DNA of 64,000 nt from JALHOP01 sp964484195 (GTDB taxonomy: Bacteria; Myxococcota; XYA12-FULL-58-9; JALHOP01), in contig CAZAER010000012.1 of the NCBI GenBank assembly GCA_964484195.1, forward strand, positions 84,709 to 148,708. The letters are read 5' to 3'. This document shows positions 41,802-49,744 of this stretch, piece after piece; positions within the stretch are counted from its first letter, which is position 1; every line of letters starts with the position of its first letter. The notes under the pieces are model-generated. The model did not search any database, had not been told where the DNA came from, and worked only from the letters and a program-made list of their open reading frames with translations. The translations under genes and the position numbers were made by a program.

Positions 41802-43111
41802 GCCTTCGAGCGCCACTCTGCGAGGCGCTCGGCGATGGCCTTCTCTTCGCCGTTTCCCGACGGTTCGTAATAGCGGCGGCCGGCGAGCTCGTCTGGGAGG
41901 TAACGCTCCACTACGTAGTTGCCTTCGAACTCGTGGGGATACTTGTAGTCCTTGCCGTAGCCCATGCTCTTCATGAGGCCAGTGGCGGCGCTGCGAAAGC
42001 GTAGGGGGACGGCGAGCGATCCGCTCTCGCGGACATCGGCGCGCGCCTTGCCGTAAGCCATGATGACCGCGTTCGACTTCGGTGCGGTCGCGAGGTACGC
42101 CGCGCACTGGGTCATGGGCAAAACACCTTCCGGCAGGCCGACCAGCTCGAAGGCCTTGAGGGCGTTCACCGCCACCTCGAGGGCGCGCGGGTCGGCATTG
42201 CCGACGTCTTCGCTCGCGAAGATCACCATGCGCCGCAGGATGAAGCGGGGCTGCTCGCCCGACTCGAGCATGCGCACCATCCAGTAAACGGCGGCGTCGG
42301 GGTCGGAGCCGCGCATGCTTTTGATGAAGGCGCTGATGACGTTGTAGTGCTCTTCGCCGGCCTTGTCGTAGATGAGGGCCTTGTGCTGCGCCGCCTCTTG
42401 CACGTGCTCGACGGTGAGCGTCTTGGTGCCGGCCTGCGCGGCGAGATCGGTCGCGACCTCGAGGGTGCCTAGCGAGCGGCGCGCGTCACCCTGAGCCAGC
42501 TCGGCGACCGCTTCGAGCACGCGTGGCTCGGCCTCGATGCCGGTGGCGCCGAGGCCGCGCTCCTCGTCGTGCAAGGCGCGGGCGAGGAGGGTGACCAGCT
42601 CGTCTTTCGCGAGCGACTCGAGCACGAATACCCTTGTCCGCGATAAGAGAGCGGAGTTCACCTCGAACGATGGGTTCTCGGTGGTCGCGCCGATGAGCGT
42701 CAGGCGCCCCGACTCGACGTGCGGCAACAGAGCGTCTTGTTGCGCCTTGTTGAAGCGGTGGATCTCGTCGATGAAGAGGATGGTGCGGCGGCGATTGAAT
42801 TTCCAGCGCTCCTCGGCACGCGCCACGACCTCGCGAACTTCCTTCACGCCGCTCATGGTGGCCGAGAGCACTTCGAATTCGGCGTCGACACGGGCGGCGA
42901 GGGCGCGGGCGAGGGTGGTCTTCCCGGTGCCCGGCGGGCCCCAGAGAATCATCGACGGGATCTCGCGGCGAGCGACCAGCCGCTCGAGGGCCCGGCCGCT
43001 GCCTAGGATTTTGGTCTGGCCGACCATCTCCTCGAGGGTCCGCGGACGCATGCGTTCGGCCAGCGGAGCGCCGCGCGTGTCCTTGGCGGCGGCCTGGGTG
43101 AAGAGATCCAT
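41798..43111 (-). CDS. rarA: Replication-associated recombination protein A (AAA+ ATPase)
   Basis: RarA/MgsA is a clamp-loader-like AAA+ ATPase that acts at stalled replication forks. The 437-aa protein has Walker A WGPPGTGKTT at about 57 to 66 and Walker B ILFIDEIHRF at 111 to 120. Sensor motifs TTENPSFEVN and the characteristic EEHYNVISAFIKSMRGSDP in the C-terminal domain also match. The ATG at 43111 precedes MDLF as in homologues; a longer frame has no similarity. It lies 8 bp downstream of the JAMM gene on the same strand. Confidence 0.96.
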   Translation of the reverse strand: MDLFTQAAAKDTRGAPLAERMRPRTLEEMVGQTKILGSGRALERLVARREIPSMILWGPPGTGKTTLARALAARVDAEFEVLSATMSGVKEVREVVARAEERWKFNRRRTILFIDEIHRFNKAQQDALLPHVESGRLTLIGATTENPSFEVNSALLSRTRVFVLESLAKDELVTLLARALHDEERGLGATGIEAEPRVLEAVAELAQGDARRSLGTLEVATDLAAQAGTKTLTVEHVQEAAQHKALIYDKAGEEHYNVISAFIKSMRGSDPDAAVYWMVRMLESGEQPRFILRRMVIFASEDVGNADPRALEVAVNALKAFELVGLPEGVLPMTQCAAYLATAPKSNAVIMAYGKARADVRESGSLAVPLRFRSAATGLMKSMGYGKDYKYPHEFEGNYVVERYLPDELAGRRYYEPSGNGEEKAIAERLAEWRSKA

Positions 43112-43119
43112 GGGCGTCG

Positions 43120-43503
43120 CTATAGCCTGCGCACCGCGAGGTCGGAAGGCTCGCGACCGCGGGTGGCGACGACGGCGTAGAGCCAACCCGCTTGGCCGTG
43201 CTCTACATCGCGTGCCGACAGCCGCGCCTCGCCATCCGGGTGGCTATGGAAGACACCGAGCACCTCGAGCCCGAGGGCTGCGGCTTCGCGATGGGCGGCG
43301 AGCAGGTCTTCCGGTGCGATGACGTAGTCGCGACGCCGATCGACGGCGACGTTTGCTACCGGCAGCACGCGGGTGACGATCGCGTCGCGTCCCAGGAGAA
43401 ACCCGCAGGCTTCCTCGGGATATGCCGAGCGCACTGCCTCACGCATGGCGGCCGCCGTTGCCTCCTCCCATTGAAGTGTGATTGCAGAGCCCACCGATGG
43501 CAC
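43120..43503 (-). CDS. JAMM/MPN metalloprotease-like protein
   Basis: This 127-aa protein has a complete JAMM metal-binding motif: Glu in PEEACGFLLG, then HSHPDGEARLSARD (His-x-His, seven residues, Ser, two residues, Asp). Such bacterial M67 proteins can remove ubiquitin-like modifiers, cut sulfur carriers or process lipoproteins. The substrate here is unknown. The start is GTG at 43503 or 43494 and overlaps the start of the divergent histidine kinase gene. It precedes rarA by 8 bp on the same strand. Confidence 0.85.
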   Translation of the reverse strand: MPSVGSAITLQWEEATAAAMREAVRSAYPEEACGFLLGRDAIVTRVLPVANVAVDRRRDYVIAPEDLLAAHREAAALGLEVLGVFHSHPDGEARLSARDVEHGQAGWLYAVVATRGREPSDLAVRRL

Positions 43504-44414
43504 CGCGTTCCTTCCGCTCGATCTCGACGCCGATCATCTGGGCGAGCATCGCGGTGGCGCTCACCATCGCCATGCTCGTCGGCTGGATCATTCTCATGGT
43601 CCAGAAGATGTCGGTCACTCAAGAGCTGGTGCAGAACACCTCGCTGCTGATCGCCGGCATCATCTCCTTCACGCTGATCACCGTCGTCTTGATCATGTTC
43701 AGCATCTTCCTCACCCGCGAGATCCTCGAGGTGCGCCGACAGACCAGCTTCGTCGATTCGGTGACCCATGAGCTCAAGAGCCCGCTCGCCTCGTTGCGGC
43801 TTTGCCTCGAGACGCTGGCGCGCCCCGAGGTCATCGAGGATCAGCGCAAGACGCTCCGGCAGATGATGGTCGACGACGTCGACCGCTTGTCGACGTTCAT
43901 CGATGACGTGCTCGAGGCCAGTCGCTTGAGTCACGGTCTGCGCCCTCACGTGCTCGCCGACATCGGCCTCGAGGCCATCACCCGCGAGGTCGCCGACGCC
44001 ACAGCCAAGCGCTATCGCCTCCAAGGCGCGGAGATCGCCATCGACATCCCGGCAGACCTCGTGGTGCGCACCGACCGCACGGCGCTCGAGACCGTTCTCA
44101 AGAACCTCTTGGACAACGCCGTGAAGTATTCGGACCCGCCAGTCCGCGTCAGCGTCCGTGCCACCGCCGCGCGCAGCCGGGTCGAGCTCGCGATCACCGA
44201 CGCCGGCATCGGCATCTCGCAAGCCGACCTCAAGCGTATCTTCGACCGCTTCTATCGCGTCCCCATCGAAGCGGTGCGGGCGCGTCGCGGCACCGGTCTG
44301 GGGCTTTTCGTCGTACAATCCCTGGTGCGTAGCATCGGCGGCAAGTTGAGCGCCGAAAGTGCCGGCGCCGGGCAAGGGACGACGATGATCGTTACCTTGC
44401 CGTTGGACGTGTAA
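43497..44414 (+). CDS. Sensor histidine kinase with two membrane helices
   Basis: The 305-aa protein has two membrane helices (about 12 to 36 and 50 to 72) with only a short extracytoplasmic loop, so it likely senses a membrane or cytoplasmic signal. The H-box is SVTHELKSPLASL with His91, the N-box LLDNAVKYSD, the G1 box DAGIGIS and the G2 box GTGLGLFVV. It forms an operon with the response regulator gene 2 bp downstream. The start ATG lies inside the divergent JAMM gene's start region. Confidence 0.94.
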   Translation: MAPRSFRSISTPIIWASIAVALTIAMLVGWIILMVQKMSVTQELVQNTSLLIAGIISFTLITVVLIMFSIFLTREILEVRRQTSFVDSVTHELKSPLASLRLCLETLARPEVIEDQRKTLRQMMVDDVDRLSTFIDDVLEASRLSHGLRPHVLADIGLEAITREVADATAKRYRLQGAEIAIDIPADLVVRTDRTALETVLKNLLDNAVKYSDPPVRVSVRATAARSRVELAITDAGIGISQADLKRIFDRFYRVPIEAVRARRGTGLGLFVVQSLVRSIGGKLSAESAGAGQGTTMIVTLPLDV

Positions 44415-44416
44415 GG

Positions 44417-45163
44417 ATGTCTGAGCCCACAGAAAACTCTCGCTTGCTCATCGTCGAAGACGAAGAGCACCTGGCGACCGGCTTGCGCCTGAACCTCGAG
44501 CTCGAGGGCTACACGGTGGATCGCGCGGCAACCGCTCGCGAAGCCCGCGAGCTCCTCGTGAACCCCACCGGGTACAGCGCCATCATCCTCGATGTCATGC
44601 TCCCCGACCTCGACGGCTTCGAGCTCTGTCGCCATCTGCGGCGCGCAGGCAATCTCACCCCGGTCATCATGCTGACCGCCCGCTCTTCCCCCGATGACCG
44701 CGTTCGCGGATTGGATGCTGGAGCGGACGACTATCTCGTGAAGCCGTTCCAACTTTCGGAGCTCCTGGCGCGCGTGCGCTCGGTCTTGAGGCGCAGCTCG
44801 TGGGATCGCGGCCGCGAACGCAGCGCCGACAGACCCAACGTGCTTTCGTTCGGAGAAGCCCGCGTCGACTTCGATACCCACGAAGCAACGGTGCGCGGAA
44901 AAGCAGTTCAGCTCACGCAGCTCGAGATCGACTTGGTGCGTTATTTCGCGGGCAACGCCGGTCGCGTCCTGTCGCGCGACGAGCTCCTCGAGCATGTCTG
45001 GAAGCTGCGCAACTACCCGAACACCCGCACAGTCGACAATTTCATTGTCCGGCTGCGTCGTATTTTCGAAGCGAACCCAGCCGATCCGGTCCATTTCCTG
45101 TCGGTACGTGGAAGTGGGTATCGCTTCGTTACAGAACCTTTACACAGCGTGACCAAAGCGTGA
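44417..45163 (+). CDS. OmpR/PhoB-family response regulator
   Basis: This 248-aa protein has a receiver domain with the phospho-acceptor Asp59 in IILDVMLPD, the Thr in MLTAR and Lys in LVKPF. The C-terminal winged-helix DNA-binding domain ends with the typical RTVDNFIVRLR and RGSGYRF. It pairs with the upstream histidine kinase. The desaturase gene starts 25 bp downstream, so it may be a target or share the transcript. Confidence 0.95.
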   Translation: MSEPTENSRLLIVEDEEHLATGLRLNLELEGYTVDRAATAREARELLVNPTGYSAIILDVMLPDLDGFELCRHLRRAGNLTPVIMLTARSSPDDRVRGLDAGADDYLVKPFQLSELLARVRSVLRRSSWDRGRERSADRPNVLSFGEARVDFDTHEATVRGKAVQLTQLEIDLVRYFAGNAGRVLSRDELLEHVWKLRNYPNTRTVDNFIVRLRRIFEANPADPVHFLSVRGSGYRFVTEPLHSVTKA

Positions 45164-45188
45164 CTGCAACGGCTTAGGCTTCGGAACG

Positions 45189-46109
45189 ATGATGTTGGTG
45201 GAGCATCATCGAATGACTGCGTATCTGGAAGCACCCACCCCCGTCATTGCTAAAGCGGACAAGACCGACAAGCCAGCCAAGGTCACACGCGAGCGGCCCT
45301 ACGAATGGGCCTACGTCATCCCGTTTCTCGCCTGCCATCTGGTCGTCTTCGGAGCCATCTGGTCCGGTGTCACCTGGCAGTCGCTCGTCGTCTGCGCCGT
45401 CCTCTACTTCGTGCGCATGTTCGGCGTCACCGCTGGCTACCACCGTTACTTCTCGCATCGCACCTTCAAGACCAGCAGGCCGATGCAGTTCTTGCTCGCG
45501 CTCATCGCCGAGAGCAGCGCGCAGAAGGGTGCTCTGTGGTGGGCGGCCCATCACCGCGACCATCACAAGTTCTCCGACACCGACAAGGACATTCACTCAC
45601 CGCGTCAGCGCGGCTTCTGGTACGCGCACTGCGGCTGGCTCTTCGACTACACCGAAGACACCAAGTGGGACCGCATCAAAGACATGGCGAAGTTCCCCGA
45701 GCTCGTGTTCCTGAATCGCGTCGAGAAGCTCGTGCCCACGGTGCTCGGCTTCGCGGTGTGGTGGTTCTTCGGCTGGTCGGGGCTGTTCATCGGCTTCTTC
45801 TTGAGCACAGTGCTCTTGTGGCACGGCACCTTCGTCATCAACTCCCTGGCTCACGTGCATGGCTCGCGGCGCTACGCCACCGATGATGACAGCCGCAACA
45901 ACCCGTGGCTCGCGCTCGTGACTCTGGGCGAGGGCTGGCACAACAACCACCACCACTATCAGGGCTCGGCGCGCCAGGGCTTCTACTGGTGGGAGCTCGA
46001 CATCACCTACCTGATCTTGAAGGGCATGGCCGCGGTCGGGCTGGTCTGGGATCTGCGCGAGCCGCCGGCGCGCGTCTACGATGTGAGCGAGCAGCTGCCA
46101 AAGGCCTAA
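45189..46109 (+). CDS. Acyl-CoA/fatty acid delta-9 desaturase
   Basis: The 306-aa membrane protein is an integral delta-9 desaturase. It has the three His boxes HRYFSH, HRDHH and HNNHH, which hold the diiron centre, and four membrane helices. It introduces a cis double bond into acyl chains, adjusting membrane fluidity. Two starts are possible: ATG at 45189, where GGA lies about 5 bases upstream, or ATG at 45213. It follows the two-component pair by 25 bp, and a good terminator follows. Confidence 0.95.
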   Translation: MMLVEHHRMTAYLEAPTPVIAKADKTDKPAKVTRERPYEWAYVIPFLACHLVVFGAIWSGVTWQSLVVCAVLYFVRMFGVTAGYHRYFSHRTFKTSRPMQFLLALIAESSAQKGALWWAAHHRDHHKFSDTDKDIHSPRQRGFWYAHCGWLFDYTEDTKWDRIKDMAKFPELVFLNRVEKLVPTVLGFAVWWFFGWSGLFIGFFLSTVLLWHGTFVINSLAHVHGSRRYATDDDSRNNPWLALVTLGEGWHNNHHHYQGSARQGFYWWELDITYLILKGMAAVGLVWDLREPPARVYDVSEQLPKA

Positions 46110-46139
46110 ATACGGGCCGCGATAGTGTCGTGTACGCGG

Positions 46140-46163
46140 AAGTACGTTTGAGCGTACTTTTTT
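46140..46163 (+). terminator. Rho-independent terminator after the desaturase gene
   Basis: AAGTACG pairs with CGTACTT around the loop TTTGAG, and a T-run follows directly. It lies about 30 bp after the desaturase stop. Confidence 0.8.
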
Positions 46164-46265
46164 CGACCGCTTTTTTGCCCACGTGATCCGAGCAGGTTAC
46201 ACGTCGGCTTGTCCGCTACGGCGTTTTGCCGCAAGCGTCTCGACCAATCGAAAGGTTCTGTCGCC

Positions 46266-46520
46266 ATGAAGCATGTCTTTTTCGTTGCCTGTACCGCTAT
46301 CGCCCTCGCCATCGGTGTTGCCCGTTGCGGCCACGGTGACAGCCTCCGCAACCAAGCCCAGGGCGGCGCCTGCGAAGCCTCGTGCAAGGAAGGCATGGAC
46401 AAGTGCGCGGCCGAGTGCTCGGGCACGAATCCCGACGGCACGCAGAAAGACAGCGCTGCCTGCAACCTCGCGTGCAGCGAGGCCAAGGACAAGTGCAACA
46501 GCGACTGCAAGTCGCGCTAA
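46266..46520 (+). CDS. Small secreted Cys-rich protein with duplicated CX3C-X6-CX3C
   Basis: This 84-aa protein begins with a signal peptide (MKHVFFVACTAIALAIG). A GVARCGHG segment could be a lipobox, but Arg before Cys is atypical, so lipidation is uncertain. The mature part has two copies of C-x3-C-x6-C-x3-C: CEASC...CAAEC and CNLAC...CNSDC, with a Gly/Pro linker between. Each copy could form a disulfide-stapled helical hairpin or bind metal. The start at 46266 has AAGG about 10 bases upstream. The function is unknown. Confidence 0.7.
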   Translation: MKHVFFVACTAIALAIGVARCGHGDSLRNQAQGGACEASCKEGMDKCAAECSGTNPDGTQKDSAACNLACSEAKDKCNSDCKSR

Positions 46521-46644
46521 CCAGCCGCTATCGTCTTTTCCAGGTCGCCTAGGCTCGGGTGTTAGTTCAGCGGAGAAGCTGGCCACCCGGGCCTTGGTGT
46601 TTTTGGAATTGGCTGTGACCGCAATAGTGGTGCATCCTGTCGTC

Positions 46645-47220
46645 ATGCTCGTTTCGGGGAAGGCGTTCCTCGGATTGATTCGTCACATCCGTGAGAGTGA
46701 AGGTGACGGGGCGGTGGAACGGGTCGTCGAAAAGGCCGACAACCCCTACGTCCGCACGGTCTTCGGCGAGCAGATTCGACCGCTCTCCTGGTACCACTAC
46801 TCCGCGTTCGCGAGCTTCCTGCAGAGCTGCGCCACGACCCTCGGCAAAGGCAACCTCACGTACTGCCGCGGTCTCGGGCGTGGCGCCGGGCGTCGCGACC
46901 TGAACACGGTCTTCAAGCTCATCCTGCGCCTACGTGACCCGGAGAACCTGATCACCGCCTGCTCGCGTGTCTGGGAGGGTTACTACCGCGAGTGCGGCCA
47001 CATGGAGGCCATCAGCACCGGGCCTGAGAACACGGTCCTGCGCATCTACGACTTCAAGAAGATGCACCCGGCGCATTGCCAGCTGATGATTGGCTGGATG
47101 GAGCAGGCGATGTTGCTCATCGGCTGCCAGGTCTCCGACGACGCGCACGAGTCCAAGTGCTGCTCGCGCGGCGACGTTTACCACGAGTTCGTGTGCTCGT
47201 GGACGCGCGTCGAGGGTTAG
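46645..47220 (+). CDS. TIGR02265/DUF2378-like protein
   Basis: This 191-aa cytoplasmic protein has the overall pattern of the Myxococcus paralogous family TIGR02265, related to V4R and heme-NO-binding folds. Visible parts are SWYHYSAFASFLQSC, a GLGRGAGRRDLNTV segment, the EGYYRECGHM turn and a Cys-containing end (ESKCCSRGDVYHEF). Five Cys might bind a cofactor. GTG codons at 46615 and 46627 are alternative starts, the first with GGA upstream. The stop overlaps the opposing rocD stop. The signalling role is inferred from the family only. Confidence 0.6.
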   Translation: MLVSGKAFLGLIRHIRESEGDGAVERVVEKADNPYVRTVFGEQIRPLSWYHYSAFASFLQSCATTLGKGNLTYCRGLGRGAGRRDLNTVFKLILRLRDPENLITACSRVWEGYYRECGHMEAISTGPENTVLRIYDFKKMHPAHCQLMIGWMEQAMLLIGCQVSDDAHESKCCSRGDVYHEFVCSWTRVEG

Positions 47221-48428
47221 GCCAGAACCTTCTCGATACGCTCGAGGGCCCAGTCGAGCTCTTCGCGCGTGATAGTGAGCGGCGGCGCCAAGCGAATCGT
47301 CGTACCGTGGGTGTCTTTGCAGAGGACGCCGTCGCGCATGAGGCGCTCACAGAACGGACGCGCCTTCTCGGTGAGCTCGACGCCCGCCCAGAGCCCGCGG
47401 CCGCGCACTGTCTTGATGCGCGACGACTTCATGGCGCGCAGGCGGCCAAGCATGTACTCGCCGAGCTTCGCCGAGTTGGCTTGCACCGCGCCCTTGGCGA
47501 GCATGTCGCAGACCGCGATGCCGATGGCGCAGGCGAGCGGGTTGCCGCCGAAGGTGCTGCCATGGTCGCCGGGCTTGAGCACGTCCATGATGTCGCGGTT
47601 GCACGCAATAGCGGATACAGGCATGATGCCGCCGCCGAGCGCCTTGCCGAGAATGTAAATGTCCGGCTTCACGCTCTCGTGGTCGTTCGCGAAGGTCTTG
47701 CCGGTACGACCGAGGCCCGCCTGAATTTCGTCACCGAGGTAGAGGACGTTGTGCTTGCTGCATACGTCGCGCACCGCCTTCAAGTACCCGTCGGGCGGCA
47801 CGACAATGCCGGCCTCGCCCTGGATGGGCTCGACCAGGAAAGCGACGGTGTTCTTGTCGATCGCCTTCTCGAGAGCGGCGATGTCGCCGTAGGGGATCTG
47901 CACGAAGCCCGGGGTGTGCGGGCCGAAGTCACCCTTCGATTGCGGATCGTCGCTGAAGCTGACGATGGTGGTGGTGCGGCCGTGGAAGTTGCCGGCGCAG
48001 GTGATGATGGTGGCCTGGTTGTCCGGGACGCCCTTCTTCTTGTAGCCCCACTTGCGCGCGACCTTCACCGCGGTCTCGACGGCCTCGGCGCCGCTGTTCA
48101 TGGGCAGCACGGCTTCTTTTCCGGTGAGCTTCGCGACTGCTTCGCAGAACGGCCCGAGGGTGTCGCTGTAGAAGGCGCGGCTGGTGAGCGTCACCTTGTC
48201 GAGCTGGGCCTTGGCGACGGCGGTGATCTCGGGATTCACGTGCCCGAAGTTCACGGCGGAGTAGGCCGACAAGAAGTCCATGTAGCGCCGGCCTTCGACG
48301 TCGGTGATCCAAACGCCTTGGGCAGACGCGACCACCACGGGCAGCGGGCTGTAGTTATGGGCGCTGTATTGGTCGACGAGCGCGACATGACGGTCAGAGG
48401 GGCTGGATTTCTGTTCGACGGAAGCCAT
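47217..48428 (-). CDS. rocD: Ornithine-oxo-acid transaminase
   Basis: RocD converts ornithine and 2-oxoglutarate to glutamate semialdehyde and glutamate, using pyridoxal phosphate. The 403-aa protein has the class III pattern: NSGAEAVETAVKVAR, the EPIQGEAG loop, the LGDEIQAGLGRTG motif and the Schiff-base lysine in ILGKALGGG. The start at 48428 gives MASVEQKSS and matches the family length; upstream sequence in the frame is not conserved. It is divergent from the DUF692 gene with 60 bp between starts. Confidence 0.93.
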   Translation of the reverse strand: MASVEQKSSPSDRHVALVDQYSAHNYSPLPVVVASAQGVWITDVEGRRYMDFLSAYSAVNFGHVNPEITAVAKAQLDKVTLTSRAFYSDTLGPFCEAVAKLTGKEAVLPMNSGAEAVETAVKVARKWGYKKKGVPDNQATIITCAGNFHGRTTTIVSFSDDPQSKGDFGPHTPGFVQIPYGDIAALEKAIDKNTVAFLVEPIQGEAGIVVPPDGYLKAVRDVCSKHNVLYLGDEIQAGLGRTGKTFANDHESVKPDIYILGKALGGGIMPVSAIACNRDIMDVLKPGDHGSTFGGNPLACAIGIAVCDMLAKGAVQANSAKLGEYMLGRLRAMKSSRIKTVRGRGLWAGVELTEKARPFCERLMRDGVLCKDTHGTTIRLAPPLTITREELDWALERIEKVLA

Positions 48429-48488
48429 GGTGGCGCACTCTAATTGCGAGAATCGAGCTTGTCGACCAGCTATGCTCGTGCCGCAGGT

Positions 48489-49388
48489 ATGCAAGGCAAG
48501 CCCCAGACAACTGCTGAGCCCATCCGTTTCCGAGATCGCGTGGGCATCGGGTTCCGTTCGGAGCTCGCCGCCGACATGCTCGCGCATCGCGACGCGATCG
48601 ACGTTTTCGAGGTGATCGTCGATCCGTATTTCTCTCGCGCACGACGCGACGTTCGGGCGCTCCGCCGCCAGCTCGAGGGGACGCCTGTCATCGCTCACGG
48701 GGTCTCGCTCGGAATGGCTTCGAGTCACCCGACGGACCGGCGCCGGCTCGACGCCATGGCGAGAGTGGTCGCTGACCTGGCTCCCGAATCCTGGTCGGAG
48801 CACATGTCCTTCGTGCGGGCGGGTGGGGTCGAGATTGGCCATTTGAGCGCGCCGCCGCGCACGCAGGCCGTCCTCGAAGGCACCTTGGCCAACGTCGCCC
48901 GCGCCACCCGTGTCGTCGGCGCCGCGCCCGCACTCGAGAACATCGCAACGCTCATCGAGCCGCCGGCAAGCACCATGGACGAGCCGTCATTCGTCCACGG
49001 GATCCTCGAGGGCAGTGGGGCGCCGCTCCTTCTGGATTTGCACAACCTGCACGCCAACGCCCGCAACTTCGGTCGCGCACCGTCGCTCTCGTTGGAACGG
49101 CTGTCGACGATGAACATCATGGCGATCCACGTCGCCGGTGGCCGCGTCATCCCAGCGCCGAATGGCGAAGAACGGATCCTCGACGACCATCTTCACGACG
49201 TTCCAACCGCGGTCTACCGTCTGCTCGAAGAAGTCGCCGCCTCAGTCGCTGCTCCGCTCACCGTCATCATCGAGCGTGACGGCAAGTATCCACCGTTCGC
49301 GAGCTTGCTCGAAGAGCTCGCGAACGTGCGCTCCGCAATAGCGAGAGGTCGCGCCGCCGGGGTCGACCGCGGGTGGCTACCACCATGA
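48489..49388 (+). CDS. DUF692 multinuclear non-heme iron oxidase (MNIO)
   Basis: This 299-aa protein is a DUF692 TIM barrel, the family of MbnB, TglH and bufferin BufB enzymes, which modify Cys residues of peptides. Visible motifs are IAHGVSLGM, SEHMSFVRAG, ALENIATLIE, LLDLHNLHANARNFG, IHVAGG, LDDHLHDVP and IIERDGKYPPF, which supply the His, Glu, Asp and Asn iron ligands. The frame opens at a TTG at 48444; ATG 48489 was chosen. It overlaps the small downstream gene by 4 bp (ATGA), so the two are coupled. Confidence 0.9.
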   Translation: MQGKPQTTAEPIRFRDRVGIGFRSELAADMLAHRDAIDVFEVIVDPYFSRARRDVRALRRQLEGTPVIAHGVSLGMASSHPTDRRRLDAMARVVADLAPESWSEHMSFVRAGGVEIGHLSAPPRTQAVLEGTLANVARATRVVGAAPALENIATLIEPPASTMDEPSFVHGILEGSGAPLLLDLHNLHANARNFGRAPSLSLERLSTMNIMAIHVAGGRVIPAPNGEERILDDHLHDVPTAVYRLLEEVAASVAAPLTVIIERDGKYPPFASLLEELANVRSAIARGRAAGVDRGWLPP

Positions 49389-49660
49389 GCGCGCGCGAGG
49401 TCGAAGCTTTTCTCGCTCGGCTCTACGCCGACGACGGCATGCTCGCGCGATTTCTCGCCGACCCCGACGCGGAGCTCGCGCGTTGGTCGCTCGACCCGGG
49501 GGAGAAGAGCGCGCTGCGCGACATCGACCGCGTTGGGCTCGAGCTCAACCTGACGAGCCTCAATCGTAAGCGCGCCGGCTTGCATCGGACGAGTCTCGCG
49601 CAGCGGCGGAGCTGGCTCGCGGTCATAAGCTCTGGATTGGCGCGCATGTTGCGCCGCTAG
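49385..49660 (+). CDS. Small partner protein of the DUF692 enzyme
   Basis: This 91-aa helical protein begins MSAREVEAFLARLYADD and continues RFLADPDAELARWSLD, ending with Arg-rich helices. The pattern 'reflarLy.d..lr.rFl.dp' and later GLELNLTSLNRKRAG resembles the short proteins that sit next to DUF692 genes in many bacteria and probably help recognise the substrate. The start overlaps the stop of the DUF692 gene in ATGA at 49385-49388. It is followed by the 584-aa Gly/Cys-tailed protein. The function is inferred from context. Confidence 0.7.
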   Translation: MSAREVEAFLARLYADDGMLARFLADPDAELARWSLDPGEKSALRDIDRVGLELNLTSLNRKRAGLHRTSLAQRRSWLAVISSGLARMLRR

Positions 49661-49744
49661 GCGCTGGACGCGGAGAAAAGCACGCATCTTCTTTGGGACC
49701 GAGGCCGATAAGAGACGCAGAACTTGATACTCTCGAGGTTTTGC

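Noticed and set aside
47076..48443. Plus-strand frame of 455 codons opposite rocD
   Set aside because: RocD motifs are complete on the minus strand.
48489..49660. A canonical bufferin operon (bufA-bufB-bufC)
   Set aside because: No BufA-like (DUF2282) precursor is visible next to the DUF692 gene, and the short partner is smaller than BufC proteins.
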